A DNA stretch of 64,000 nt, from contig NZ_LT907782.1 of the NCBI RefSeq assembly GCF_900206265.1, positions 2,356,001 to 2,420,000 on the forward strand, in the 5' to 3' direction. A program made the position numbers and the translations under genes. The stretch is from Nitrosomonas ureae (GTDB lineage Bacteria; Pseudomonadota; Gammaproteobacteria; Burkholderiales; Nitrosomonadaceae). Shown piece by piece: positions 22,326-30,665 of this stretch; positions within the stretch are counted from its first letter, which is position 1, and each line of letters opens with the position of its first letter. The notes under the pieces are model-generated. The model worked only from the letters and a program-made list of their open reading frames with translations, was not told the DNA's origin and searched no databases.

Positions 22326-23826
22326 GCGGCACCTCTTTGGTGTTCAAACGATCATAGCGCGCCGTATCGGCCTGCGGTTCTTCATTGAGTTTCAGTGTTG
22401 TTTCCACTGACGCTGGTACGTCGGTGTATTTCAGCCGTGCCAATACATTGGCAACATGCTCGGCACTGGGCACGCCGGATTCCAGCACCAGTTCAACAGC
22501 GACCAGCACAGCTTCCAGCCCATGCGTCGGCACCAGGCTGAGCACTTTTGCCATGATTCGATCGGCCTGCTGACGTTCTCTGCGCCTCAGTGCAATCTGC
22601 AGTTGCAGCAAAGGTGCCGGTAGTTCGGCGAATGGCGCACCGTTGCGCAAGGCCCCCGGTTTCTTCTCAATGACCGGGATATAGTGCTGCCAGTTATAGC
22701 TGACCTGGTCGCTATCCATCAGACGACTATGACAGGCTGCTACGGCATTGTCATGGACGATCTCGATACGGTCGGCATACTGATGAACGGCCACCACCTG
22801 ATTGACCAGACGACAGGGAACGGAATACCGGTTGCGCAGTAATGTAACCAGACACGTGCTGGATACCCGCGCCAATACTTCGATATAGCCATCGAACGGT
22901 GCTGGCATCGGCATCAGGTACAGTTGTTCTTGTTCCAGTGCATCGGCAAGGGTAATGCCCGCATAATCCGGATGCTCGATTTCAGACCACAGTCCGCGAC
23001 AGCGCGTTCCAAGCCATCTGTTTAAGTCATCGAATGAGCCAAACTGTTGTTGCTTGGCTTCATTCCATATGCGGCGGCGCATATCCTGAACATTCTTCTC
23101 GACAACACCCTTTTCCCAGCCGGAAGCCACATTGCAGAAATCAGGATCGAACAGGTAATGTGCCGTCATCGCAAAGAAGCGCGTATTCACCACACGTCCA
23201 TTGCCCTTAGACACCTTGTCCACGGCGGTCTTCATGTTGTCGTAAATGCCGCGTTTCGGCACACCACCAAAAGTAGTGAATGCCCGGGTATGCGCATCAA
23301 ACAGCATTTCGTGACTTTGTGACGGATAAGCCGACAACATGAAAGTACGGCTGGCGCATAGCTTGGTATGGGCTGCCAGTACCTTGCGGTGGATGCCGCC
23401 GATCACCAGCCATTCTTCGCTCCAGTCAAACTGGAATGCTTCACCCAGCGCAAACTTCAGCGGCACATACGCCGCTTTACTCTGATTCCCTCGATTGCGC
23501 CAGTTGCGAACAAAGTCACATACAATCGTATAACCGCCTGTATAACCCTCGTTCAATATCTCTTTGAACAACATCAACGCCGTGCGCCGGTCCTTCTTCG
23601 GACGACGCGCATCCGCTTCCAGCGCTAACATTAACCTGGATTCAAACGGTGTCAACTTGCCAGGCTTCTTCGCCCTTTGATATTTAACCGCGCTGTCGCT
23701 TGGCACTTTCAACCACTTCTTGACCGTGTTCCGCGACAAACTCGTTCTTCGTTGAATCTCATTAATTGACAGATGTTCACGGTAAAACATCCGTCGTATC
23801 TTTGCATACATAACCATGGTAATCAC
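22261..23826 (-). CDS. istA: IS21-family transposase IstA
   Basis: DDE transposase with an N-terminal helix-turn-helix ([26 protein letters not shown]) and an rve-type integrase core with the first Asp in [15 protein letters not shown] and the second in [14 protein letters not shown]. Length 521 residues, normal for IstA. The start is near 23826 or at a methionine a few codons later ([10 protein letters not shown]). It begins about 107 bp inside the right terminus. Confidence 0.95.
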   Translation of the reverse strand: MITMVMYAKIRRMFYREHLSINEIQRRTSLSRNTVKKWLKVPSDSAVKYQRAKKPGKLTPFESRLMLALEADARRPKKDRRTALMLFKEILNEGYTGGYTIVCDFVRNWRNRGNQSKAAYVPLKFALGEAFQFDWSEEWLVIGGIHRKVLAAHTKLCASRTFMLSAYPSQSHEMLFDAHTRAFTTFGGVPKRGIYDNMKTAVDKVSKGNGRVVNTRFFAMTAHYLFDPDFCNVASGWEKGVVEKNVQDMRRRIWNEAKQQQFGSFDDLNRWLGTRCRGLWSEIEHPDYAGITLADALEQEQLYLMPMPAPFDGYIEVLARVSSTCLVTLLRNRYSVPCRLVNQVVAVHQYADRIEIVHDNAVAACHSRLMDSDQVSYNWQHYIPVIEKKPGALRNGAPFAELPAPLLQLQIALRRRERQQADRIMAKVLSLVPTHGLEAVLVAVELVLESGVPSAEHVANVLARLKYTDVPASVETTLKLNEEPQADTARYDRLNTKEVPHVRHTCAIQSAEIIWHGQLLC

Positions 23827-23933
23827 CTCTTAAATTCTCCTGCCTAAAATTTAAGCAGGATACGGAAATTACCTGGTCAATTTTCAACCGTTACAACTAG
23901 CCTTTTCTGGTCAATTTTCGACCGGTGTCAACA

Positions 23934-23940
23934 TCAGTAA
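23934..23940. repeat. Right target-site duplication of IS21 element (TCAGTAA)
   Basis: Identical to 21360-21366. It lies 37 bp beyond the stop codon of the last secretion-operon gene, so the insertion did not damage that reading frame. Confidence 0.9.
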
Positions 23941-23976
23941 GAATTTCTATGAGTGAGCGTTTGTATCATCGTTGAT

Positions 23977-24891
23977 CTACTGCGATCCAAAAGGTGAAGC
24001 GCCTTTAGCGGGTGCTGGAGAAGATGGTGAGGCGAAAGGCGAAGCCGATGAACCCTGAGAGGATTGCGGTGAAAGAGGCGAGCCTTTTGCTGGTGCTGCT
24101 CCAGAGGCACTGGGTTGATTCTGCGGCGATGCCGCTCCTTTAGCACCGGTGCCTTCTCCAGGTTTGTAGATGAATTTCCAATCCTGATAGGTTTTAGCTT
24201 CAGAGAACTTGGCGTAAACCTCGGGAAATTTATCTTTTTTTATGGGTTTCCTTTCCGAAAGACTATATACCCCGATGATTCTTTTTCCAATGTTAGAGCT
24301 CATTCCGGAACTAGTTGTTGATGCCGGATTATTGCCGGAAGCTGGGCCGGTAGTACTACCCGTTGCCGGATTGGCATTAGGAGCTAAACCGGAACTCGTT
24401 GCTGCGCCTGGATTTGCAGTGGCGGTCGGATTGTTCGAGGTTGTACCTGCACCCGAAGTTGCACCCATTCCTGACGCTGTGCTTGGGTTCGTGGTTGAGC
24501 TGGGATTTGTTCCCGATTTCTGGTTCGACGCGGCGTTGCTTTGCGATGCTGCGGCACCTGCCTGGGTATTGGCCGGAGTTTCCTCAATCAGACCCCATTC
24601 TTCAGAGTTGGTGATCGGATCCAGGTAGATTTTACGGATATGACGTTGAATATTGATAGCCCGGCTATCTTGCAATAAGTCTTCCAATTTTTCCGGGTAT
24701 TGCTTTGTCCCGGTATTATGGTATGACATGATGGCTTTGCGGAATTGTTCCCCGATGAACAGCAGCTCAGCTTCCTTATCGCGCTGGGATTTGGCTTGCC
24801 ATACCTGTGCTGCTCCTGCCATGATAACCCCGGACAGGGCGACCGAAAATAATGCCCAGAGATAGACGAAGCCATTTTCTAACCGTGACAT
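23977..24891 (-). CDS. Pseudopilin-like protein with long Ser/Pro/Gly/Ala-rich tail
   Basis: Last gene of the secretion operon, 304 residues. The N-terminus ENGFVYLWALFSVALSGVI is a pilin-like hydrophobic helix after a short leader, but the fifth residue after the glycine is Trp instead of the usual Glu and the TLIE motif is missing. Residues 40-105 resemble the pseudopilin body (FRKAIMSYHNTG, YPEKLEDLLQD, RKIYLDPITN). About 110 residues of Ala/Gly/Ser/Thr-rich linker follow, then a short conserved-looking block (GKRIIGVYSLSERKPIKKDKFPEVYAKFSEAKTY split by low complexity) and a Ser/Pro-rich tail with repeated APAKG units. Probably a minor pseudopilin. Confidence 0.8.
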   Translation of the reverse strand: MSRLENGFVYLWALFSVALSGVIMAGAAQVWQAKSQRDKEAELLFIGEQFRKAIMSYHNTGTKQYPEKLEDLLQDSRAINIQRHIRKIYLDPITNSEEWGLIEETPANTQAGAAASQSNAASNQKSGTNPSSTTNPSTASGMGATSGAGTTSNNPTATANPGAATSSGLAPNANPATGSTTGPASGNNPASTTSSGMSSNIGKRIIGVYSLSERKPIKKDKFPEVYAKFSEAKTYQDWKFIYKPGEGTGAKGAASPQNQPSASGAAPAKGSPLSPQSSQGSSASPFASPSSPAPAKGASPFGSQ

Positions 24892-24927
24892 TCCGATTCC
24901 GAAGAAATTTGACTGCGCGAGAACCGC

Positions 24928-25326
24928 TTACCATTCTTCATAGTATGTGCCGTCCTCCGCCTGGCCGGTATAGCCACTATGAACATCATAAACGCCTGAT
25001 TCCGTTTCATTCTTGGGGGGCATGACAATCCAGGTTTGGTTGCTCTCGGTAAATGGGTCTATCGGAACTCTGCGTAAATAGTGCTTGTCCACCAGTTCTT
25101 CCAGATCAATCGGATATTTTCCGGTATCGGAATAAAATTGATCGATTGCACTCCGCATAATGACGAGATCTTGTCGCAATACGGCTTCTTTGGCTTTGTC
25201 AAGTGAGCTGAAATAACGGGGGGCTACCAGGCTCAATAACGTGGCAACGATAGCCATGACCACTAACAACTCGATCAAGGTAAATCCCCGCCATCTCAGA
25301 TTTTTTGGCATACGATCGATCACCAT
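24928..25326 (-). CDS. Type II secretion-type pseudopilin (GspG-like)
   Basis: 132 residues with a prepilin signal RG-FTLIELLVVMAIVATLLS, processed by a prepilin peptidase after the glycine. The body has the GspG-like pattern DLVIMRSAIDQFYSDTGKYP followed by VDKHYLRRVPIDPF. The start overlaps the end of the preceding gene by seven bases. One of three canonical pseudopilins in this operon; which is the major subunit cannot be told here. Confidence 0.88.
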   Translation of the reverse strand: MVIDRMPKNLRWRGFTLIELLVVMAIVATLLSLVAPRYFSSLDKAKEAVLRQDLVIMRSAIDQFYSDTGKYPIDLEELVDKHYLRRVPIDPFTESNQTWIVMPPKNETESGVYDVHSGYTGQAEDGTYYEEW

Positions 25327-25832
25327 TGCCGATAAGGGATACCATTCATACCGATGGCTTCCGAGCGTGAAAAAACATCAAAAACATCATCACCTTCTTT
25401 GGGGCTATCCCAAGGACTCTCATAGCTGCGCTTTCCCCAGGTTTCTTCTGCCGGCGTCAATTGTATACCGTCAATTTCCAATTCTGTGAACATAGGGTCC
25501 CGGGGTAAGCGGCGCAAAAAATAGATAATTTTCTTTTTGGGATCCTTGATATCCGGCACGCCCATATACAGCTCTTCAAGCCGGGGAGGATAGCCGGATT
25601 CATCCACTTTCTTGGCGATGCGCCCTTCGTCGGTAGCTTGCTTGTACGCATCGATTGCCGTACGTATCTGCCGCAAGGCAACACGTAACTCTTGCTCCTT
25701 TTCCCGCTTGATCATGAGTTCCCGTAACGGCATCGCTGCCGTCGCCAGAATTCCCATGATGGCTACCACGATCATCAACTCAATCAGCGTGAAACCTTTG
25801 GATTTACGAAAAATCGTCAATGAGCTCCGCAT
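25320..25832 (-). CDS. Type II secretion-type pseudopilin
   Basis: 170 residues with prepilin signal [22 protein letters not shown]. The body (ELRVALRQIRTAIDAYKQATDEGRI, GYPPRLEELYMGVPDIKDPKKKIIYFLRRLPRDPM) resembles the extended GspG/GspH-like pseudopilins of this kind of operon, with an insert compared to the downstream GspG-like protein. It lies five bases after the secretin gene. Confidence 0.87.
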   Translation of the reverse strand: MRSSLTIFRKSKGFTLIELMIVVAIMGILATAAMPLRELMIKREKEQELRVALRQIRTAIDAYKQATDEGRIAKKVDESGYPPRLEELYMGVPDIKDPKKKIIYFLRRLPRDPMFTELEIDGIQLTPAEETWGKRSYESPWDSPKEGDDVFDVFSRSEAIGMNGIPYRQW

Positions 25833-25837
25833 GAAAA

Positions 25838-28138
25838 TTATTTAATATTTACAGTTGCGGTTGCAGGCAGCGCCACATCAACGGATTCTCCGGTTTCCAG
25901 ATCTTCGGCAGAGACATTCTGAATACTGATTTCCGTGATGCTGGGATTGGCTGCAATCACTTTAAATCGTACTTGCGTAGCCAGGCCGGTCGTTTGATCC
26001 CTGCCCAGCTTGATAGTGCGCGTGCCGGACTTATCCCCGCCGTCGAGCGCTTCCAGGACACTGGCCTCGTAATTTAACTGCAGCTCGGTATTAACCATTG
26101 GTTTTGCACCGACCAGCCGCACATTGACCGAAAACTCCTTATCCAAACCGACTGTGGTCGGTGCCTGCATGGTCAATGTCGGCGTCGTTGCTGCAACATT
26201 GGCAAAAGGATTGGGAATGTCCGACTCTTCCCGTGCCGCGGCAAAGGCATTCAGACCTCTCGCAGCCGCTGCACCGGAACCTGAGCCGGTGGGTGCAATT
26301 GCCAGAGACTGCGCCGCAGTTTTTTGGATGGCAACCGGTAATTTACCGGCTTCGCTGGCGGTGCCGAAGTGGTATTCGCTTTCCATATTGGCTGGCTTGG
26401 GAATATTGCGGATGATACGCGGTGTAATTAATAACACTACTTCCGTTTTTTTTCTGTCAACTCTTTGACCTGATGTCAATCGGTCAAGGATTGGAATATT
26501 TAACAGTCCAGCTAAACCAGACACATCTCGCCTTTCGTCGTTCTGAATCAAACCGGCAATGACTTGGGTTTCTCCGTCTTTCAAGGTCAGCAAAGTTTCA
26601 GCGCTACGGTTTCCTACCACTGGAGCTCTTGGTGCGCTTGATGCACCAGCAGCTGATGGTCCCGTTTCAAAGCCTGTGATGTTACTTACTTCAAGTGTCA
26701 CCTTCATGGTCACGTCATCATTCAAGCCAATACGTGGTTCAACATCCAATTTAATTCCAATATCAATAAACGTCGGGGTTGAAGTCACAATCGAATTAAT
26801 GCCTGGTTGAACATTGGCTGTGAACACAGGTTGTTTTGTACCAATATGGATTTTTGCTTTCTCACGATTACTAACCCGGATTCTGGGATTTGCCAGTATG
26901 TCGGCATTGGTAAGGCTTTGGGCAAAATCAATTACGGCTTGATTTGAAATTGTAAAGCTCTTAAGGCCTAGTGCTCCTGAGCCAATCTGATTGAGATTAG
27001 CAGTTCCAGGAATTGCTCCTGCTCCTGCTGCCGTTAAGCCACTAAAAGTCACAGACTGAGGAAGTTTAGGTCCTAAAGTGAACAGATTGTTGCGGGTAAT
27101 TTCAAGCACTGCAACATCCAACATGACTTCTGGTTCAGCCAGATCGTTTAATGAGACAAGTCGTTCTGTTAAACGAATGGCTTCGAGTGTATCACGCATG
27201 ATGAACAAATTAAGCTGTTCATTGACATAAATATCTTTGGCTTTGACGATGCCTCTGACCATTGCGACCATTTGTTTCACATCCGTATATGCGACCTGAA
27301 AGCTGCGTACGACCAATTCCTGATAATCTTTTAGCTTGGCTGGCGTATTCGGATAAATCAATAATGAATTACTATTGAGTACCTTGTAAGCCAATTGATT
27401 GGTCGTCAGGATTAATTTGAGAATATCTTCAATGGTGTTGTCGCGTACAAAAATAGAAATCTTGCCGTCTTGTCGAATATCCTTGTCAAATACAAAGTTG
27501 ATGCCGGCGGTGCGCGACATGATTTCAAATACCGATCTTAAATCAGCATCCTTAAACTCCATCGATACCGATTTTTTAAAGGCGGACTCCAACGCCAAAT
27601 CAGTTACCTCAGGGCGGGACAAATTCGCATTGATCTGAGCAATCAACTGTCGAGCATGCGATTGCTGGGGATTTTCCTGCAAAATAGCCCGGACCATTGT
27701 TTCCGCGCCTTTAAAATCATTACGTACCAATAATGCTCTTGCAGCATCGACCGCAGCAATATGGCGACGTTCCAGCTTCACCGCATCAATACCTTCTTTT
27801 GCGCGTTCATGAAATGGATATAAATTCAGAACACGCTGATACTGCTGCTCGGCCTGATCCAAATCACCGGAAAAACGAAATCCATCAGCTTCTAGGAGTA
27901 TTTTGCTAATTACATCTTCGCGTAGACGGATCAACATTGTTCGAATTTCTTTATTGTCAGGTTCTTCGCGTTGTGCTTGTTCTAATTTTGCAAGCCCGTT
28001 CTCAAACTGGCCTTGAGCAATCAGCTTTTGCCCGTCATCAAACGCAGTATTCCGGGTACCGAATGTTCGGTTATTGATCGCGCATCCTGCAATCGATATG
28101 AACAGAAGGATAAGGACAATCGTTTTCCAGCTTCTCAT
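25838..28138 (-). CDS. gspD: Outer-membrane secretin (GspD-like) with C-terminal cohesin-like domain
   Basis: Forms the outer-membrane channel of the secretion system. The 766-residue protein begins with a lipoprotein signal (IAGC, Cys19). Residues 30-170 look like tetratricopeptide-type helices (QFENGLAKLEQAQREEPDN). An STN/N0-type domain (FKDADLRSVFEIMSRTAGINFVFD) and N1-like domain follow, then the secretin beta-barrel domain (VMLDVAVLEITRNN to TEVVLLITPRII). The last 110 residues (PTTVGLDKEFSVNVRLVGAKP to VALPATATVNIK) look like a cohesin/CBM-type beta sandwich, which standard GspD lacks. The start overlaps the previous stop by one base (TGATG). Confidence 0.9.
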   Translation of the reverse strand: MRSWKTIVLILLFISIAGCAINNRTFGTRNTAFDDGQKLIAQGQFENGLAKLEQAQREEPDNKEIRTMLIRLREDVISKILLEADGFRFSGDLDQAEQQYQRVLNLYPFHERAKEGIDAVKLERRHIAAVDAARALLVRNDFKGAETMVRAILQENPQQSHARQLIAQINANLSRPEVTDLALESAFKKSVSMEFKDADLRSVFEIMSRTAGINFVFDKDIRQDGKISIFVRDNTIEDILKLILTTNQLAYKVLNSNSLLIYPNTPAKLKDYQELVVRSFQVAYTDVKQMVAMVRGIVKAKDIYVNEQLNLFIMRDTLEAIRLTERLVSLNDLAEPEVMLDVAVLEITRNNLFTLGPKLPQSVTFSGLTAAGAGAIPGTANLNQIGSGALGLKSFTISNQAVIDFAQSLTNADILANPRIRVSNREKAKIHIGTKQPVFTANVQPGINSIVTSTPTFIDIGIKLDVEPRIGLNDDVTMKVTLEVSNITGFETGPSAAGASSAPRAPVVGNRSAETLLTLKDGETQVIAGLIQNDERRDVSGLAGLLNIPILDRLTSGQRVDRKKTEVVLLITPRIIRNIPKPANMESEYHFGTASEAGKLPVAIQKTAAQSLAIAPTGSGSGAAAARGLNAFAAAREESDIPNPFANVAATTPTLTMQAPTTVGLDKEFSVNVRLVGAKPMVNTELQLNYEASVLEALDGGDKSGTRTIKLGRDQTTGLATQVRFKVIAANPSITEISIQNVSAEDLETGESVDVALPATATVNIK

Positions 28139-28704
28139 CAGAAAGTTCCTGCCATTTGATTGTTGATTGTAAGTGTTTGTTTGATATTCAGCGGCAAATA
28201 AGTCATCGTGATGGCATTGTCATTGATCGAGTCGAGCCGGTAGGTATCGTTGATTTTCCCGCCAATCTTGGTAATGAGATTCTCTCCGGATTGGGAAAGG
28301 AACACCCAGGTTTCATTATCCGCAATTGCTTTACCGGCGTATTTGAATTGTAAAGGCGGTGCGGTAGGTGTGAGAGGGGCCGAAACTTTTGTGGCTTGCG
28401 CTATTTTAGCCGCTTGTTCTTCGGGATCGTCAATAACGACGCGCTTCGGTACCCAATTTGTCGACATGAAAAGCTCACCGGCAAGCGGACTGAATTTTCG
28501 CTGTCCGAGCTTACTCACATCCAGTTGTGCAGCAGCATTCGGGTCAGCTCTTTTGGTTCTGTCCTGAGCCGTTCTGCCCGATTGCAGGGTTTCCGGAACA
28601 TGGAACTCAGGTTCATCGTCGACCTCGACCAAAGCCGCCGCGATCAATGTCGCTATCAGTGTTCCGCCAATGATTATTTTGCGTTTTTTTTCCGCTGCAT
28701 CCAT
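28138..28704 (-). CDS. Inner-membrane PilP/GspC-like secretion component
   Basis: 188 residues: a short cytoplasmic basic segment, one membrane helix (IIIGGTLIATLIAAALVEV), a disordered linker and a C-terminal domain (APPLQFKYAGKAIADNETWVFLSQSGENLITKIGGKINDTYRLDSINDNAITMTYLP, here spanning about residues 115-175) that resembles the homology region of GspC/PilP proteins. Such proteins link the inner-membrane platform to the secretin. Its position just before the secretin gene supports this. Confidence 0.75.
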   Translation of the reverse strand: MDAAEKKRKIIIGGTLIATLIAAALVEVDDEPEFHVPETLQSGRTAQDRTKRADPNAAAQLDVSKLGQRKFSPLAGELFMSTNWVPKRVVIDDPEEQAAKIAQATKVSAPLTPTAPPLQFKYAGKAIADNETWVFLSQSGENLITKIGGKINDTYRLDSINDNAITMTYLPLNIKQTLTINNQMAGTF

Positions 28705-28708
28705 TGTG

Positions 28709-29314
28709 TTATTTATTCATGTAAAGATTAATTTCCAGCCGCACTTCAAGTTTATCCATGGCCGTGCTTTCACGTTTCATGGCGATCGCCGATATGGCCA
28801 TCGCCGGAACAGTTTCCAGGGCATCGGCAATAAAGGCGCGAATCTGGGAGTATTTACCTCTTACGGGTAGCACCATCTCATAGCGCGCCATACGGGCATC
28901 TTTTTCATTAATCAACCGATATTCACTGCTGGTCAGCTCCACACCTTGCTTCTTAGCTATTCGCACCAATTCACGAATCCAGAAGGGCGAAGAATCCACT
29001 CGCGGGAAGAAATCATAAAATACTTGTAACGCTTGATCACCGCTCATTTTTTTTCCGGCTTCGGCATCTCCGCCCTCACCAGGGTTATTTTTCGATACCG
29101 CTTGCGCTTGCAGCATGACAGCTCGATCTTTGAGCTGTTGCAACTCTGTAGCTTGTGGCATCACGACCAAAAAATAATAAATACCTGCTGCCAACATCAA
29201 ACCTATACCGATCTTGCCCAGATTGCCCAAGCGTTCCAGTTGCCAGCGCAGCAATGGCATGAGCCGATGCCACGATATGTGTGGTAGTTCTCTTTTTAAG
29301 TAGTTTGAATCCAT
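28709..29314 (-). CDS. PilO/GspM-like inner-membrane protein
   Basis: 201 residues with one N-terminal membrane helix (LGKIGIGLMLAAGIYYFLVV), a coiled-coil stretch (ATELQQLKDRAVMLQAQAVS) and a ferredoxin-like C-terminal domain (DFFPRVDSSPFWIRELVRIAKKQGVELTSSEYRL, about residues 95-130, and YEMVLPVRGKYSQIRAFIADAL). This layout is that of PilO and GspM. It overlaps the preceding PilN-like gene by 19 bp. Confidence 0.78.
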   Translation of the reverse strand: MDSNYLKRELPHISWHRLMPLLRWQLERLGNLGKIGIGLMLAAGIYYFLVVMPQATELQQLKDRAVMLQAQAVSKNNPGEGGDAEAGKKMSGDQALQVFYDFFPRVDSSPFWIRELVRIAKKQGVELTSSEYRLINEKDARMARYEMVLPVRGKYSQIRAFIADALETVPAMAISAIAMKRESTAMDKLEVRLEINLYMNK

Positions 29315-29844
29315 TCGGCATTTAACAGAAAAATAATCGGACGTTGCGGGCTCTCTTGTTTAATTTTGTAATTTAACAAATGCACATTCTCAAACACCAA
29401 CTCCCGCTCCAGTGCTTCCACAAAATCCAGCAATTCGGCCATGCTTTTGGCTTCACCGCTCAAGCGCAAGCTGCGGTTGGTGAAATTGGGCTGTAACGAC
29501 AACAAGGCAATATCCTCGGTTGCTGCATGTTCGATCGAGTCAAACAACATTTCCCAGGGTAAATTCAACTGATCCAGAATGGCATTGGCTTGCGCGATTT
29601 CTTTCTGGATTTCCTGGCTAAATTCACGGATACGGGAGGTAGTCCGGGTGCGCGGAGAAGCCTTTTGCTGTTGCTGTTTCTCCATGCGTTCAACCCGGTT
29701 ACTCCAAAAGTTGATGTCTTCAACCTGATGCCGGAATTGAAAATATACCGCCACGACAATCAGCAAACCAACCAGCAGCAGCGCCAAATCAAGCTGAGGC
29801 GCGGATTGTTCCTGATAAGGAAATCTTAATCTCAGACGGGACAT
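29296..29844 (-). CDS. PilN-like inner-membrane protein
   Basis: 182 residues with an N-terminal helix (LDLALLLVGLLIVVAVYFQF), a coiled-coil (FWSNRVERMEKQQQQK) and a small alpha/beta domain (LLSLQPNFTNRSLRLSGEAKSMAELLDFVEALERE, about 115-150). This matches PilN or the periplasmic part of GspL. It overlaps the upstream PilM-like gene by 13 bp and the downstream PilO-like gene by 19 bp, indicating tight coupling. Confidence 0.76.
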   Translation of the reverse strand: MSRLRLRFPYQEQSAPQLDLALLLVGLLIVVAVYFQFRHQVEDINFWSNRVERMEKQQQQKASPRTRTTSRIREFSQEIQKEIAQANAILDQLNLPWEMLFDSIEHAATEDIALLSLQPNFTNRSLRLSGEAKSMAELLDFVEALERELVFENVHLLNYKIKQESPQRPIIFLLNAEWIQTT

Positions 29845-30665
29845 TGATTAAGCTCGGAATGATCGGTTGGAGCGGAGGGATAATGCGCCAAGACGGGCAT
29901 TTTTCCTGCAGGAAGCGAAATGATACACCAGCCGCTTTCCTGCGGTAAGGTCATTTCAGGATGCTCAGGTGCAAATAGATAGACAAACTCCATTGTTTCT
30001 TTTGTCCCGGACCAAATAACTTCTTGATCCAATGCCGCCAGAAGATCGTCGGCGGCATTGTGCAGAATCCGCTGATTCCTAATGTTTTGCCACTTGCCGT
30101 GATGAGTGATCGCGATACAAATACGCCCGCTTTCAATGACCGCCAAGTAGATTTTATCGCCTTTCAATTGTGCCTGCCAGCGATCATAAACCGATGCCAG
30201 ATACGGTTCTATGATTTTAATCTTGCAATCATGGCGCGAAACCATTTGCTCCAGCTGCGTGATTAAATCGCGAGGCATCGCGGCGCATACTGCGCCATCG
30301 ATAGGACTCCAATCGCTGATGCTGATTACCCAGGAATCAACCCGCTCGGCATAGACTTCGCGCATTCGGAATTCAGCATAAGATTTTACTTCTTCCGGAG
30401 TGGTGATTTCGTTTTGCGGCGGCAGCGCTGCATAGCGCAGAAAATGATTGGATAGAATCATAGATACTTCCGTCCCGGCTGCCTCTATCAAAACTTTTTC
30501 CAGTTGCTGCATTGCGGCATTCCAGATAGGAACATCCGCAACAGGCTCGAAAAATACCGTTGATTTGGCAATCTGAACGGGTTTGAAGCCACGCTTCAAA
30601 AGCACCCAGTCCAGCCGTCCTGGTGCCAGAAATATCTGAATCCGATCACGCCACAATCGTGACAC
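29832..30665 (-). CDS. PilM/GspL-like cytoplasmic assembly protein
   Basis: 277 residues without membrane helices. The pattern RIQIFLAPGRLDWVLLKRG at the N-terminus and KIYLAVIESGRICIAI in the second half resemble the two actin-like subdomains of PilM and cytoplasmic GspL. Its place between gspE and a PilN-like gene fits a role in coupling the ATPase to the inner-membrane platform. The sequence similarity is weak and the call leans on gene order. Confidence 0.7.
   Translation of the reverse strand: MSRLWRDRIQIFLAPGRLDWVLLKRGFKPVQIAKSTVFFEPVADVPIWNAAMQQLEKVLIEAAGTEVSMILSNHFLRYAALPPQNEITTPEEVKSYAEFRMREVYAERVDSWVISISDWSPIDGAVCAAMPRDLITQLEQMVSRHDCKIKIIEPYLASVYDRWQAQLKGDKIYLAVIESGRICIAITHHGKWQNIRNQRILHNAADDLLAALDQEVIWSGTKETMEFVYLFAPEHPEMTLPQESGWCIISLPAGKMPVLAHYPSAPTDHSELNQCPV

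Larger units (their letters stand above)
21367..23933 (-). mobile_element. Complete IS21-family insertion sequence (2567 bp)
   Basis: The ends are inverted repeats beginning TGTTGAYACCGGT and continuing to a TTGACCA motif. Each end holds two copies of a longer motif, GGTTGAAAATTGACCAGG with small changes, as expected of the multiple terminal transposase-binding repeats in this family. Inside are istA and istB, both on the minus strand and overlapping. The flanks carry an identical 7-bp duplication. Ends, both frames and target duplication are intact, so the insertion looks recent and the element may be active. Confidence 0.93.

Noticed and set aside
24242..24628. Plus-strand open frame rich in Val/Leu/Ala opposite the pseudopilin-like gene
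   Set aside because: It is the mirror of the low-complexity linker of the minus-strand gene and has no independent support.
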